Shown here: in pieces, positions 51,416-60,552 of the stretch
Numbering within the stretch: position 1 is the stretch's first letter
Layout: each line of letters opens with the position of its first letter
Assembly: GCF_026967805.1 (NCBI RefSeq)
Contig: NZ_JAPVBG010000001.1
Coordinates: forward strand, 1,175,947-1,239,946
Direction: 5' to 3'
Origin: Blastococcus sp. VKM Ac-2987
GTDB lineage: Bacteria; Actinomycetota; Actinomycetes; Mycobacteriales; Geodermatophilaceae
Length of the DNA: 64,000 bases
Notes under the pieces: generated by a model
Told to the model about the DNA's origin: nothing
Databases searched by the model: none
Seen by the model: only the letters and a program-made list of their open reading frames with translations
Position numbers and translations under genes: made by a program

Positions 51416-52621
51416 TCAGCGGCCGGGCCCCGGCGGGGTGTCCCGGTCGGCCGTCTCCGCCCCGCTCGGACCGGTGAACGCCCGCGAGCGCTCGAGCGCC
51501 TCGCTGCTGCCGGTGAACAGCGAGGCGCCCTCGGCCGGCCCCGCCGGGAGGGGCGCCCCGGCCGGGTCGCGCCGCCCGGCCGCCGCCGACAGCTCCTCGA
51601 CCCGCACCCGGGGCAGCCCGCGGCCGTGCTCCCGCTGCAGCCACCCGACCAGGCCCTCCCGGACGTGGCAGCGCAGGTCGAACAGGGTGGGCCCGTCCTT
51701 GCCGCTGACCAGCACCCGGACCCGCACCACCGAGCCGACCGCGTCGGTCACCTGCAGGACCGACACCCGCCCGTCCCACAGCTCCTCGCCCTCGAGCAGC
51801 CGGTGCAGCTCGGCGCGCATGTCGTCGAACGGCACGGTCCAGTCGACGTCGAGCTCGACCGAGCCGAGCACGGCCGACTCCTTGCGCGTCCAGTTCTCGA
51901 AGGGCGTGGTCGTGAAGTAGGTGGAGGGCAGCACCAGCCGGCGGTCGTCCCAGACGTGGACGACGACGTAGGTCAGGGTGATCTCCTCGATCCGGCCCCA
52001 CTCCTCCTCGACCACCACGACGTCGTCGACGCGGATGGCGTCGGTGAAGGCCAGCTGCAGCCCGGCGAAGACGTTGGCCAGCGAGGTCTGCGCGGCGAGG
52101 CCGGCGACGATCGAGATGACGCCCGCGCTGGCCAGGATGCTGGCGCCCGCGGTGCGCGCGGAGGGGAAGGTCAGCAGCATCGCCCCCACGGTCAGGACGG
52201 CGACCAGCACGATCGCCAACCGGCGCAGCAGGCCGATCTGCGTCCGCACCCGGCGGGCGTGCCGGTTGTCGACGACGTCGACGTCGTACCGGGCCTGCGC
52301 CAGGTCGGCCGTCACCTGCACCACCACCGCCACCAGCCAGCCGACGGTCGCGATCAGCGCCAGGCCGAGGACCCGCACGACCGGGTCCCGCCAGCCGCCG
52401 AGCTCGGGCCCGGCGTCGAGCACGAGCGTGACGGCGATCAGCACCAGCAGGGTCCGCAGCGGTGCCCGGCCGCGCCGGGACAGGTCCGCGGCCACCACCG
52501 ACGTCCGGGCCAGCCGGCGCACCAGGACGCCGATCAGGACGCCGACCAGCCAGGCCGCCAGCGCGGCGGCGGCGACCAGGGCGAGCACCTGCCAGGCGTC
52601 GTCGGGCACCAGGCCGGCCAC
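51416..52621 (-). CDS. Mechanosensitive ion channel, MscS family
   Basis: This channel releases solutes on osmotic downshock. The protein has about four N-terminal membrane helices. The pore-lining region is TAGASILASAGVISIVAGLA followed by AQTSLANVFAGLQLAFTDAI. The beta domain follows (IRVDDVVVVEEEWGRIEEIT, then VLPSTYFTTTPFENWTRK). The C-terminal tail is Pro/Ala-rich. From GTG 52621 it has 401 residues. The sequence upstream stays in frame and codes a plausible continuation to a CTG at 52672, which has GGAAGGAG 8 bases before it, so the true start may be that CTG. Confidence 0.9.
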   Translation of the reverse strand: MAGLVPDDAWQVLALVAAAALAAWLVGVLIGVLVRRLARTSVVAADLSRRGRAPLRTLLVLIAVTLVLDAGPELGGWRDPVVRVLGLALIATVGWLVAVVVQVTADLAQARYDVDVVDNRHARRVRTQIGLLRRLAIVLVAVLTVGAMLLTFPSARTAGASILASAGVISIVAGLAAQTSLANVFAGLQLAFTDAIRVDDVVVVEEEWGRIEEITLTYVVVHVWDDRRLVLPSTYFTTTPFENWTRKESAVLGSVELDVDWTVPFDDMRAELHRLLEGEELWDGRVSVLQVTDAVGSVVRVRVLVSGKDGPTLFDLRCHVREGLVGWLQREHGRGLPRVRVEELSAAAGRRDPAGAPLPAGPAEGASLFTGSSEALERSRAFTGPSGAETADRDTPPGPGR

Positions 52622-52744
52622 CTCCTCGACGGCGGCGGCGAGCTGCGCGGGCGGCGGGACGTCGGGGAACAGGGCGGGCTCCTTCCGGAGGTCGGCGCCG
52701 GTGGTCGCGGCGGGATCACGCTAGGGCCTGCGGCGCTCCCCCGG

Positions 52745-53668
52745 TCAGGCCCGGGCCCGCTCCTCCGCCTCGGCGTCCAGCTCGCCGGCGTAGCGGCGGA
52801 CCGCCTCGCGCAGGGCGTCCTCGGCGTCCCAGCCGCGCGCCTCGGCGGCCGCGACCACGGCGAGCAACCGCTCCCCGAGCGCCTCGGGGCTGTCGACGGT
52901 CAGCTCCGCGGGTGCCGGCGTCGGCAGCCCCGCCCGCCCGGCCCGGCGCACCAGAGCGGCGCCCCAGGACGCGGCCGGCTGCGACCGGGAGACGCCCTCG
53001 GTCGGCGAGCGGCGCTGCTTCTCGGCCTTCTTGATCTCGTCCCAGCCGGCCTCCACCTGCGCGAAATCGCGCGGCCCGGCGTCCCCGAACACGTGCGGGT
53101 GCCGGCGGACCAGCTTGTCGACGAGGTCGCCGGCCACGTCGTCGACGTCGAAGCGCCGCTTCTCCCCCGCCTCCGCGGCGACGCGGGCGTGGAAGACCAC
53201 CTGCAGCAGCACGTCGCCGAGCTCCTCGCGCATGGCGACCGGGTCGTCGTCGACGATCGCGTCGTAGGCCTCGTGCGCCTCCTCGAGCAGGTAGCCGCGC
53301 AGCGAGGCGTGGGTCTGCTCGGCGTCCCAGGGGCACCCGCCCGGAGACCGCAGCCGGTCCATCACCGTGACGACGTCCAGCAGCCGCGCACCGGGCGGCT
53401 CCGGCGCCCCGGCCACCGCGGGGACGCCGGGGAGGGCCGCCGTCTCGGCCGGGGAGGCCAGGCAGACGACGGGGTCCGCGCGGGCGGCCGCGGCGACGGC
53501 GTCGGGCAGCTCCTCCACCCGTACGCCGGCCGCCCGCAGCATCCCCGCCTCCGCGGCGGCGCCGGGCAGCGCGACGACGGCGTCGTCGCCGGTCACCGCC
53601 TGCCAGCCCGACGCGCCGAGGAGGGCGGGCAGGCGGGGGTTGACGGTGACGACCAGGACGACGGGCAC
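52745..53668 (-). CDS. mazG: Nucleoside triphosphate pyrophosphohydrolase MazG
   Basis: MazG hydrolyses non-canonical or excess NTPs to NMP and pyrophosphate. The 307-residue protein has a variable N-terminal ~95 residues and then the MazG core: VTVMDRLRSPGGCPWDAEQT, HASLRGYLLEEAHEAYDAIV and MREELGDVLLQVVFHARVA, with the ExxE...ExxD metal ligands in EEAHE and EELGD. RRHPHVFGD and VEAGWDEIKKAEK complete the family. The start is GTG 53668. It follows the SurA-like gene by 4 bases, so the two are probably one transcript. Confidence 0.93.
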   Translation of the reverse strand: MPVVLVVTVNPRLPALLGASGWQAVTGDDAVVALPGAAAEAGMLRAAGVRVEELPDAVAAAARADPVVCLASPAETAALPGVPAVAGAPEPPGARLLDVVTVMDRLRSPGGCPWDAEQTHASLRGYLLEEAHEAYDAIVDDDPVAMREELGDVLLQVVFHARVAAEAGEKRRFDVDDVAGDLVDKLVRRHPHVFGDAGPRDFAQVEAGWDEIKKAEKQRRSPTEGVSRSQPAASWGAALVRRAGRAGLPTPAPAELTVDSPEALGERLLAVVAAAEARGWDAEDALREAVRRYAGELDAEAEERARA

Positions 53669-53672
53669 CCGG

Positions 53673-54656
53673 TCAGTCTGCCGAAGGCACGTCCGGCTCG
53701 TCCCCCAGGATGTCGACGACCCCGCCGTCGGCCGGCAGCAGCCGGCCGTCCTCGAGGACGCCGTAGCGCGGGTTGACCGTCGGGTCGAGGTCGGCCCGGA
53801 CGTCGTCGAGCAGCGGCCGCACGGCCGCCTCCACCGCCTCGCCGGCCTCCTCCTCGAGCTGCGGGCGGAGCTCCTCGAACGACGGGTAGACCGTGCCGGC
53901 GCGGAGGGCGACGACGATCCCCCCGGTCTCGGGCACCGGCACGGCGACCGCCGTCCCCGGCTCCGCCTCGGCGAGCGGGGCGGCCAGCGGCGCCGGCAGC
54001 TGGTCGGGCGTCCGGCGGTCGAGCTCGGGCAGCGTGTACGGGCCCGCGAACCGGGCGGCCACCTCGGCGTAGCGGGCCGGGTCGGCCGCGAGCTCGGCGG
54101 TCACCGCGTCGGCCGTGGCCTGGTCGGGCACCGTGACGTAGCCGAACTCGACCTGTCCGAGCTCCTCCCGGACCTCCTCGTACCGCGCCCGCAGCGCGCG
54201 CTCGTCGAGGGCGGCCACGTCCCCCTCCGCCTCGGCGAGCTCGAGGCGCACCAGCTGCTGGCGCACGCTCTCGCGGACGTCGGCCCGCCCGACGCCCTGC
54301 TGGGCGAGGCGGGCGTAGACGGCCTCGGGGTCGTCGCTGCCCAGCAGCTCCTCGATCCGGCGGGTCACCTCGACGTCGGTGACCTCCACGCCGTAGCGCT
54401 CGGCCGCGGCGTCGTGGATCTCGCCCTCGATGAGCAGACCGAGCACCCGGCGGGTGAGCTCGTCCTCGCGCCCGGCCACGGCGGCGGCGACCTCCGGGTC
54501 GGCCAGCCGCTGGTCGACGGCCGACTCCAGCTCGCCGACGGCGATCTGCTCCTCCCCCACGTAGGCGGCGACGGAGGGGTCGGTCCGGCAGCCGGCCAGC
54601 GCGACGGCGACCAGGAAGACGGCGGCACTCGTCCGGGCAGCGCGGTGGATCAGCAC
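53673..54656 (-). CDS. SurA-type lipoprotein (peptidyl-prolyl isomerase-like)
   Basis: The 327-residue secreted protein has a lipobox VAVALAGC (Cys23). The N-terminal SurA_N-like helical region includes VGEEQIAVGELESAVDQRLA and LLIEGEIHDAAAERYGVEVT. The middle holds a parvulin-like stretch (VEFGYVTVPDQATADAVTAE, then FAGPYTLPELDRRTPDQLPA). This is a folding helper outside the membrane by analogy. Isomerase activity is not assured because the parvulin core is divergent. GTG 54656 was chosen for the signal peptide. The frame extends 13 codons further. It lies between mfd and mazG as in many Actinobacteria. Confidence 0.85.
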   Translation of the reverse strand: MLIHRAARTSAAVFLVAVALAGCRTDPSVAAYVGEEQIAVGELESAVDQRLADPEVAAAVAGREDELTRRVLGLLIEGEIHDAAAERYGVEVTDVEVTRRIEELLGSDDPEAVYARLAQQGVGRADVRESVRQQLVRLELAEAEGDVAALDERALRARYEEVREELGQVEFGYVTVPDQATADAVTAELAADPARYAEVAARFAGPYTLPELDRRTPDQLPAPLAAPLAEAEPGTAVAVPVPETGGIVVALRAGTVYPSFEELRPQLEEEAGEAVEAAVRPLLDDVRADLDPTVNPRYGVLEDGRLLPADGGVVDILGDEPDVPSAD

Positions 54657-54752
54657 GCCGGGAGACTCCCACACGGGGTGTGACCTCCGCCGCACGCCGC
54701 CCCGGCCGCCTAGGACGCCGCCGCCGTCACACAGCCACCTTCCGCGCTCCGG

Positions 54753-54788
54753 TCCGCTCCTCGCTCGCCGACGCTCACTGCGATGCTC
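54753..54788 (-). repeat. 36-base dispersed repeat, copy 2 (between SurA-like gene and mfd)
   Basis: The minus strand of this stretch matches 8395-8430 at 32 of 36 bases, from GAGCATCGCAG to GAGGAGCGGA. It begins 10 bases after the mfd stop in the 141-base gap before the SurA-like gene. It has the same orientation relative to transcription as copy 1, just downstream of a gene end. Confidence 0.7.
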
Positions 54789-54797
54789 CCGAAGCTG

Positions 54798-57700
54798 TCA
54801 GGCGGCGACGGGCTGGTCGAGCACCGCCGTCAGCGTCGCGTGCAGGTTCTCCAGCAGGGCGACGTCGCGCAGCGGCGTCCGCCGGTCCGGGCCGACCGGC
54901 ACCTTGAGCGAGATCGTCCGCACCGCGGCCTTGTACGAGGCGCCGTCGGCCAGCCGGGCCAGCCGCATCTGCTTGGACTCCGGCAGGTCGACCGGGCCGA
55001 CCCGGATGGTGCGGCCCTGCAGCGTCACCTCGGTGATGCCGAGCGACCGCATCGCCACCCGGAAGCGGGCCACCGCGAGCAGGTTGAGCACCGGCGCCGG
55101 CGCGGCTCCGTAGCGGTCGGTGAGCTCGTCGAGCACGGCCTGCGCCTGGTCGTCGTCCTGGATCGACGCCACCTTCCGGTAGGCCTCCATCCGCAGCCGC
55201 TCGCCGGGCACGTAGTCGTGCGGCAGGTGCGCGTCCACCGGCAGGTCGACGCGGACCTCCAGCGGCTCGGCGGGCGCCTCCTCGCCGGTGACCTGCGCCC
55301 GGTAGTCGGCCACCGCCTCGCCGACCAGCCGGACGTAGAGGTCGAAGCCGACGCCGGCGATGTGCCCGGACTGCTCGCCCCCGAGCAGGTTGCCCGAGCC
55401 GCGGATCTCCAGGTCCTTCATCGCCACCGCCATGCCGGCGCCGAGGTCGGTGTTGTTGGCGATCGTGGTGAGCCGGTCGACCGAGGTCTCGGTGAGCGTG
55501 CGGGTCGGGTCGTAGGTGAAGTAGGCGTAGGCCCGCTCGCGCCCACGGCCGACGCGACCGCGGATCTGGTGCAGCTGGGAGAGCCCGAACGTGTCGGCGC
55601 GGTCGACGATCAGGGTGTTGGCGTTCGGGATGTCCAGGCCCGACTCGACGATCGTCGTGGCGACCAGGACGTCGTACTCCTTCTCCCAGAAGCCGACCAT
55701 GATCCGCTCGAGCTCGTGCTCCTTCATCTGGCCGTGCCCGACCGCGATCCGGGCCTCGGGCACCAGGGAGCGGATCTTCGCCGCGGCCTTGTCGATCGAC
55801 TGCACCCGGTTGTGGATGACGAAGACCTGGCCGTCCCGGAGCAGCTCGCGGCGGATCGCGGCGGCCATCTGCTTGTCGGCCCAGGCACCCACGTAGGTGA
55901 GCACCGGGTGCCGCTCCTCGGGCGGGGTGAGGATCGTCGACATCTCGCGGATGCCGGTGAGGCTCATCTCCAGGGTGCGCGGGATCGGGGTGGCCGACAT
56001 CGACAGGACGTCGACCGCCGTCCGCATCGTCTTCAGGTACTCCTTGTGCTCGACGCCGAAGCGCTGCTCCTCGTCGACGATGACCAGCCCGAGGTCCTTC
56101 CACCGGGTCGTCGGCTGCAGCAGCCGGTGGGTGCCGACCAGGATGTCGATCTCGCCGGCGGCGAGCTGGCGGAGGATCTCCGTCGTCTCCCGGTCGGACT
56201 GGAACCGGGAGAGCACCTTGACGGTCACCGGGAACTGGGCGACCCGCTCGGAGAACGTCTTGAAGTGCTGGTTGGCCAGCAGCGTCGTCGGCACCAGGAC
56301 GGCGACCTGCTTGCCGTCCTGCACCGCCTTGAAGGCGGCCCGGATCGCGATCTCGGTCTTCCCGTAGCCGACGTCGCCGCAGATGATCCGGTCCATCGGC
56401 ACCGTCTGCTGCATGTCGGCCTTGACCTCGTCGATCGCGGCCAGCTGGTCGGGCGTCTCCTGGAACGGGAAGGCATCCTCCAGCTCGCGCTGCCACACGG
56501 TGTCGGGGCCGAAGGCGTGCCCCTGGGTGGCCATGCGCGCCGAGTACAGCCGGATCAGCTCACCGGCGATCTGCTTGACCGCCCTGCGGGCGCTGCTCTT
56601 GGTCTTCTGCCAGTCGGCGCCGCCGAGCTTGGACAGCGCGGGCGCCTCGCCGCCGACGTAGCGGGTCAGCTGGTCGAGCGCGTCGGTGGGCACGAAGAGC
56701 CGATCCGGCGGCTGGTTCCGCCGCGACGGGGCGTACTCGACGATCAGGTAGTCGCGCTGGCCGCCGTTGACGGTGCGGCTGATCATCTCGATGTAGCGGC
56801 CGACGCCGTGCTGCTCGTGGACGACGAGGTCGCCGGGCTGCAGCTGCACGAGGTCGACGGCGTTGCGCCGCCGAGCGGGCATCTTCACCGCGTCGCGCAT
56901 CGAGGTACCGCGCTGACCGGTGAGGTCGTGCTCGGTGAGCAGGGCCAGGCCGATGCCCGGGAAGGCGAAGCCGGACTCGAGGTTGCCCTGGGTGACGTGG
57001 GTCAGCCCGGCGTCGGGGGCGCCGGCGACGTCCGGCACCAGGCGCACGCCGAGGTCGGCCTCGGTGAACTGGTCGGCGGCGCGCTGCGCGGGCCCGGGAC
57101 CGGCGAAGGTGACGACGACCCGCCAGCCCTCGCGGTGCCACCCGCGCATCCGCTCGACGGCCGCGCCCTGGTCGCCGTGGAAGCGCTCGACGGGCGCGGC
57201 GTCCAGCGTGACCTGGTGCTCGTCGTCCTCCGCCTGCAGCGTGAACGCCCCGGTGGTCCACCACGGCAGCCCCCGGGTCCGGGCGGCGGTCTCCACGTCG
57301 GCGAGGTCGCGGAAGGAGGACGCGCCCAGGTCCAGCGGCGCCTCGCCCGCCTCGGCGGCGGTCGCCCACGAGGCGGCGAGGAACTCATCGGCGGTGCGCA
57401 CCAGGTCGGCCGCCCGGCTGCGCACCCGCTCGGGGTCGCAGACCAGGACGTGCGTGCCCGCGGGGACCAGGTCGGTGAGCAGCTGCATGGCCTCGTCGCC
57501 GATGAGGGCGGGGGTCAGCGACTCCATCCCCTCGACGGCGATGCCCTCGGCGAGCTTGCCGAGGACCTCCAGGAGGCCGGGGTGCTCGACCGCGAGCGCG
57601 GCCGCGCGGGTGCGCACCTCCTCGGTGAGCAGCAGCTCCCGGCACGGCGGTGCCCAGAGGCGATCCGGGCGCTCGTCGAGCGAGCGCTGGTCGCCGGCCG

Positions 57701-58334
57701 AGAAGTACCGCAGCTCATCGACCTCGTCGCCCCAGAACTCCACGCGCACCGGGTGCGGCTCGGTCGGCGGGAAGACGTCGAGCAGGCCGCCGCGGACGGC
57801 GAACTCGCCGCGCTTCTCGACCAGCTCGACGCGGGTGTAGGCGGCGTCGGACAGCGCCCGGGCGATCTCGTCGAGTTCGGCGGCGTCCCCGGGCTTCAGC
57901 TCGACCGGCGTCAGCTCGCCGAGGCCCGGGGAGAGCGGCTGCAGGACGCTGCGGACCGGAGCGACCAGGACGTCGATCGTCCCGTTGGCGCCGGGGTGGG
58001 TGAGGTCCCGCAGGACCGCCAGCCGGCGGCCGACGGTGTCCGCCCGCGGGCTGAGGCGCTCGTGCGGCAGCGTCTCCCAGGCCGGGAACACCTCGACCCG
58101 CCGGTCGGGCAGGAAGCAGCGCAGCAGGTCGGCGGCCGCGTCGGCGTCCCGCTCGCCGGCGGTGACGACCAGCACCGGCACCTGCGCGCCCCCCGGCGCG
58201 GCGAGCGCGGCGGCGACGAGCGGCTGCACCGGTGGTGGTGCGGTGACGGCGAGGTCGGCGCTCCCCGCGGCGGCGACGACGCGCGCCATCCCGGGATCGG
58301 TCAGGACGACGTCGAGCACGCCGCGCAGGGTCAC
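54798..58334 (-). CDS. mfd: Transcription-repair coupling factor Mfd
   Basis: Mfd removes RNA polymerase stalled at DNA damage and recruits UvrA. The 1178-residue length is typical. The UvrB-like N-terminal region includes CFLPDRRVEVFPAWETLPHE. The RNA polymerase-interacting module lies near VVHEQHGVGRYIEM. The RecG-like helicase motor has Walker A GDVGYGKTEIAIRAAFKAVQ, DEEQRFGVEHKEYLKTMR (DEEQ box), SMSATPIPRTLEMSLTGIRE and RGRVGRGRERAYAYFTY. The C-terminal TRCF domain ends the protein. GTG 58334 starts at the conserved N-terminus. The open frame extends 12 codons more. Confidence 0.97.
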   Translation of the reverse strand: MTLRGVLDVVLTDPGMARVVAAAGSADLAVTAPPPVQPLVAAALAAPGGAQVPVLVVTAGERDADAAADLLRCFLPDRRVEVFPAWETLPHERLSPRADTVGRRLAVLRDLTHPGANGTIDVLVAPVRSVLQPLSPGLGELTPVELKPGDAAELDEIARALSDAAYTRVELVEKRGEFAVRGGLLDVFPPTEPHPVRVEFWGDEVDELRYFSAGDQRSLDERPDRLWAPPCRELLLTEEVRTRAAALAVEHPGLLEVLGKLAEGIAVEGMESLTPALIGDEAMQLLTDLVPAGTHVLVCDPERVRSRAADLVRTADEFLAASWATAAEAGEAPLDLGASSFRDLADVETAARTRGLPWWTTGAFTLQAEDDEHQVTLDAAPVERFHGDQGAAVERMRGWHREGWRVVVTFAGPGPAQRAADQFTEADLGVRLVPDVAGAPDAGLTHVTQGNLESGFAFPGIGLALLTEHDLTGQRGTSMRDAVKMPARRRNAVDLVQLQPGDLVVHEQHGVGRYIEMISRTVNGGQRDYLIVEYAPSRRNQPPDRLFVPTDALDQLTRYVGGEAPALSKLGGADWQKTKSSARRAVKQIAGELIRLYSARMATQGHAFGPDTVWQRELEDAFPFQETPDQLAAIDEVKADMQQTVPMDRIICGDVGYGKTEIAIRAAFKAVQDGKQVAVLVPTTLLANQHFKTFSERVAQFPVTVKVLSRFQSDRETTEILRQLAAGEIDILVGTHRLLQPTTRWKDLGLVIVDEEQRFGVEHKEYLKTMRTAVDVLSMSATPIPRTLEMSLTGIREMSTILTPPEERHPVLTYVGAWADKQMAAAIRRELLRDGQVFVIHNRVQSIDKAAAKIRSLVPEARIAVGHGQMKEHELERIMVGFWEKEYDVLVATTIVESGLDIPNANTLIVDRADTFGLSQLHQIRGRVGRGRERAYAYFTYDPTRTLTETSVDRLTTIANNTDLGAGMAVAMKDLEIRGSGNLLGGEQSGHIAGVGFDLYVRLVGEAVADYRAQVTGEEAPAEPLEVRVDLPVDAHLPHDYVPGERLRMEAYRKVASIQDDDQAQAVLDELTDRYGAAPAPVLNLLAVARFRVAMRSLGITEVTLQGRTIRVGPVDLPESKQMRLARLADGASYKAAVRTISLKVPVGPDRRTPLRDVALLENLHATLTAVLDQPVAA

Positions 58335-58494
58335 GCTTCTTCTTCTCCCGGGGATCGGTCGGCCGCGCACGTGCCGCCGAGTGCGGCAGGGGCCGGAACC
58401 CAGGTTAGTCCGCGGCGCGGCGGGCCGCCGGGGCCCGCCGGGGCGGGAACCGGGACCGGTGCCCGGGAGGTCCGCCCGGGCACACCGCCCGAGA

Positions 58495-58983
58495 TCAGGA
58501 GGTGAGGGCGCGGGCGACGCGGCCCACCGGCTCCTCGGCGTCGATGGCGGCCAGCGCCCGGCGGAGGATCGAGCTCGAGGTGTGCATGGTGTACGGGAAG
58601 TAGTGCACCCGGACGCCGACCGCGGCGAAGTCGCGCTCGAGCTTGTCGCCCTTGGCCGTCCCCCGCCAGTCGTCGCCCTTGAAGATGACGTCGAAGCCGA
58701 CCTCGCGCCACGTGTCGACCTTGTCGGGCACGACCTCGGCGTGGACGTCGTCGACGAAGCGGAGGCTCCGGACGATCTCCATGCGCTCGGCGAGCGGGAT
58801 CACGGGAGCGCGCCCCTTGCTCCGAAGCAGCATCTCGTCCGACACCACGCCCACGACCAGCCGGTCGCAGTGCTCCGCGGCATGCTTGAGGATGTTGAGG
58901 TGCCCGATGTGGAACAGGTCGTAGGCACCCGGTGCGTATCCGGTGACCGGTGCGCCCGTGCGCCCGGTGGTGGACGTCGACAT
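58495..58983 (-). CDS. Cytidylyltransferase, glycerol-3-phosphate (TagD)-like
   Basis: This nucleotidyltransferase transfers CMP to a phosphorylated alcohol. The 162-residue protein has the family motif GYAPGAYDLFHIGHLNILKH with the catalytic HIGH, DRLVVGVVSDEMLLRSKGR, and FKGDDWRGTAKGDKLE, where TagD has RTxGISTS later. Here the last motif is HTSSSILRRAL. The substrate may be glycerol-3-phosphate, ethanolamine phosphate or a sugar phosphate. Its place beside a polysaccharide locus suggests a wall or capsule precursor. ATG 58983 has GAGGGGG upstream. Confidence 0.88.
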   Translation of the reverse strand: MSTSTTGRTGAPVTGYAPGAYDLFHIGHLNILKHAAEHCDRLVVGVVSDEMLLRSKGRAPVIPLAERMEIVRSLRFVDDVHAEVVPDKVDTWREVGFDVIFKGDDWRGTAKGDKLERDFAAVGVRVHYFPYTMHTSSSILRRALAAIDAEEPVGRVARALTS

Positions 58984-59299
58984 GTGTTTCCCCCTCCAGT
59001 CGACACGCTGAGTGACCGTGACGGCCGGAATCGCCGGACGACCGCTCATCGAGACAGCAACGTATCCATCGCTGCTCACGGAAAGTGAGGATCGCGGGCA
59101 GGTTCACCCGCTCGGGGCACCTGCCACCACCAGCCGGTCGCCGCACCTCGCCCCTTGGGGGTGGGTGGCCCTGCTGCGACCGCCGATGCGCTGGTCAGCG
59201 CCCTAGCCTCGGGACCGGGTGTCGTGGCACGGCAGGGCTGCGCCCGGTCGGGGGCGACCTGCCGGGGTCGACGACGGAGTGGACGAGGAAGCGGGCGGC
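58984..59299. other. 316-base divergent intergenic region (cytidylyltransferase / wzz)
   Basis: No gene is seen here. The left part carries the ribosome site of the minus-strand cytidylyltransferase. Around 59040-59100 the sequence is the least GC-rich of the gap (for example CAACGTATCCATCG) and is the likeliest place for the minus-strand promoter. A CCCCTTGGGG palindrome lies at about 59150. CCTAGCCT near 59203 could be a -10 box for the plus-strand wzz-like gene, about 95 bases before its start. All of this is tentative. Confidence 0.4.
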
Positions 59300-60487
59300 A
59301 TGGAACTGCGGGACTACCTGACGGCACTGCGCCGCTACTGGGCGACGTGGATGGGGGTCACCCTGGCCGCCCTGCTGGTCGCGCTGACCGTGGTGCTGGT
59401 CAGCTCGCCCTCGTACCAGGCCACCGCCAGCGTGTTCGTGGCCGCCACGTCCGGTGACAGCACCAGCGGCGCCCAGTTCATCCGGCAGCGCGTGACGAGC
59501 TACCCGGACGTCGCCCGCAGCCAGGCCGTCCTGGGCGCCGTCATCGAGGACGGGGACCTGCCCGAGACGGTCGCCCAGCTGCGCACGAAGATCTCCGCCA
59601 GCAACCCGCTGGACAGCTCCCAGATCGACATCACGGTCACCGACAGGGACCCGGTCCGGGCCGCCACCATCACGAACGCGGTGGCCGAGGAGTTCGGGTC
59701 GGTGGTGGAGCAGCTCGAGCGCCCCGGGGACGGCGACACCCCCGTGGACCTCACCGTCACCGATCCCGCGACCGTCCCCTCCGCACCGGTCTTCCCGGTG
59801 CCCAGCCTGCTGCTGGGCCTGGGTCTGGTCGTCGGCCTGGCGCTCGGCGCCGCCGCCGCCGTCCTCCGCAGCCGGACCGACACCCGCGTGCACACCGCGG
59901 ACGACGTCCGTGCGACCTGGGACGACCGGGACCTCCCGGTGCACGCCACGCCGGGCCGCCGCGGCAGCGGCCGGCTGTCGCCGCGGCCGGCCACGCTCGT
60001 CGCGCGGCGGCTGGCCGCGGCGACCGAGGAGGGCCCGGTCCGGGTCCTCGTGCTCGGCAGCTCGCCGCAGGACGACCAGCTCGCGCGGTCGCTCGCCGAG
60101 GAGGTCGCGGGAGAACTGGTCGCCGGCGGTGTGCCGGCCGAACTGTCCGGCCCGGTCTCCGGGGCGCCGACCACGGGGAACCGCCCGGCCGGGGTGCAGC
60201 TGGCCACCGGGACGCCCCTCGCGCCGCTGCACGAGTGGCGCCGGATCGGGCGCGAGTACGACGGGGTCGTGGTCGTGGCGGAGCCCGGGCGTGCCGACCG
60301 GGCCGATCTGCAGGAGGTCCGCTCCATCCTCGCGGCCGCCGGCGCCCGGCCGCTGGCCGTCGTGCTCGCTCCGCGGCGCCGTCAACGCGACAGCGCCGGA
60401 GGCGCCGCCCGGGAGACCGTGCCCGCCCGCGCCCCGCAGGCGACCGCACGCCCGAGGACCGGGGGGACCGCGCTCACCGGTCGCTGA
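59300..60487 (+). CDS. Wzz/chain-length-determinant family membrane protein
   Basis: The 395-residue protein controls or aids polysaccharide polymer export. It starts MELRDYLTALRRYWATWMGV, followed by membrane helix 1 (VTLAALLVALTVVLVSSPSY). An extracytoplasmic part follows (YQATASVFVAATS and later coiled regions). Helix 2 is SLLLGLGLVVGLALGAAAAV after a Pro-rich approach (TVPSAPVFPVPS), the Wzz/PCP layout. The C-terminal ~190 residues are cytoplasmic and resemble a BY-kinase-like domain (VRVLVLGSSPQDDQLARSLA), but the Walker A Lys is absent, so no kinase activity is expected. ATG 59300 has GAGGAA upstream. Confidence 0.88.
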   Translation: MELRDYLTALRRYWATWMGVTLAALLVALTVVLVSSPSYQATASVFVAATSGDSTSGAQFIRQRVTSYPDVARSQAVLGAVIEDGDLPETVAQLRTKISASNPLDSSQIDITVTDRDPVRAATITNAVAEEFGSVVEQLERPGDGDTPVDLTVTDPATVPSAPVFPVPSLLLGLGLVVGLALGAAAAVLRSRTDTRVHTADDVRATWDDRDLPVHATPGRRGSGRLSPRPATLVARRLAAATEEGPVRVLVLGSSPQDDQLARSLAEEVAGELVAGGVPAELSGPVSGAPTTGNRPAGVQLATGTPLAPLHEWRRIGREYDGVVVVAEPGRADRADLQEVRSILAAAGARPLAVVLAPRRRQRDSAGGAARETVPARAPQATARPRTGGTALTGR

Positions 60488-60552
60488 GCGCGGCAGCGAG
60501 CGTTGTCCTGGGTGGGCACGTCCCACCCCCCGGCGCGGCGCACACCCTCCGC

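Noticed and set aside
54783..58505. A 1240-residue open frame on the plus strand, opposite mfd
   Set aside because: It is antisense to the clearly recognisable mfd gene. Its translation is rich in Arg, Gly, Val and His with no family motifs, as expected for a shadow frame in GC-rich DNA. The same holds for the long antisense frames over flhA and the flhF-like gene.
59300..60487. A bacterial tyrosine kinase fused to the Wzz-like protein
   Set aside because: The cytoplasmic part looks Rossmann-like (VRVLVLGSSPQDDQ), but there is no Walker A lysine and no tyrosine cluster at the C-terminus.
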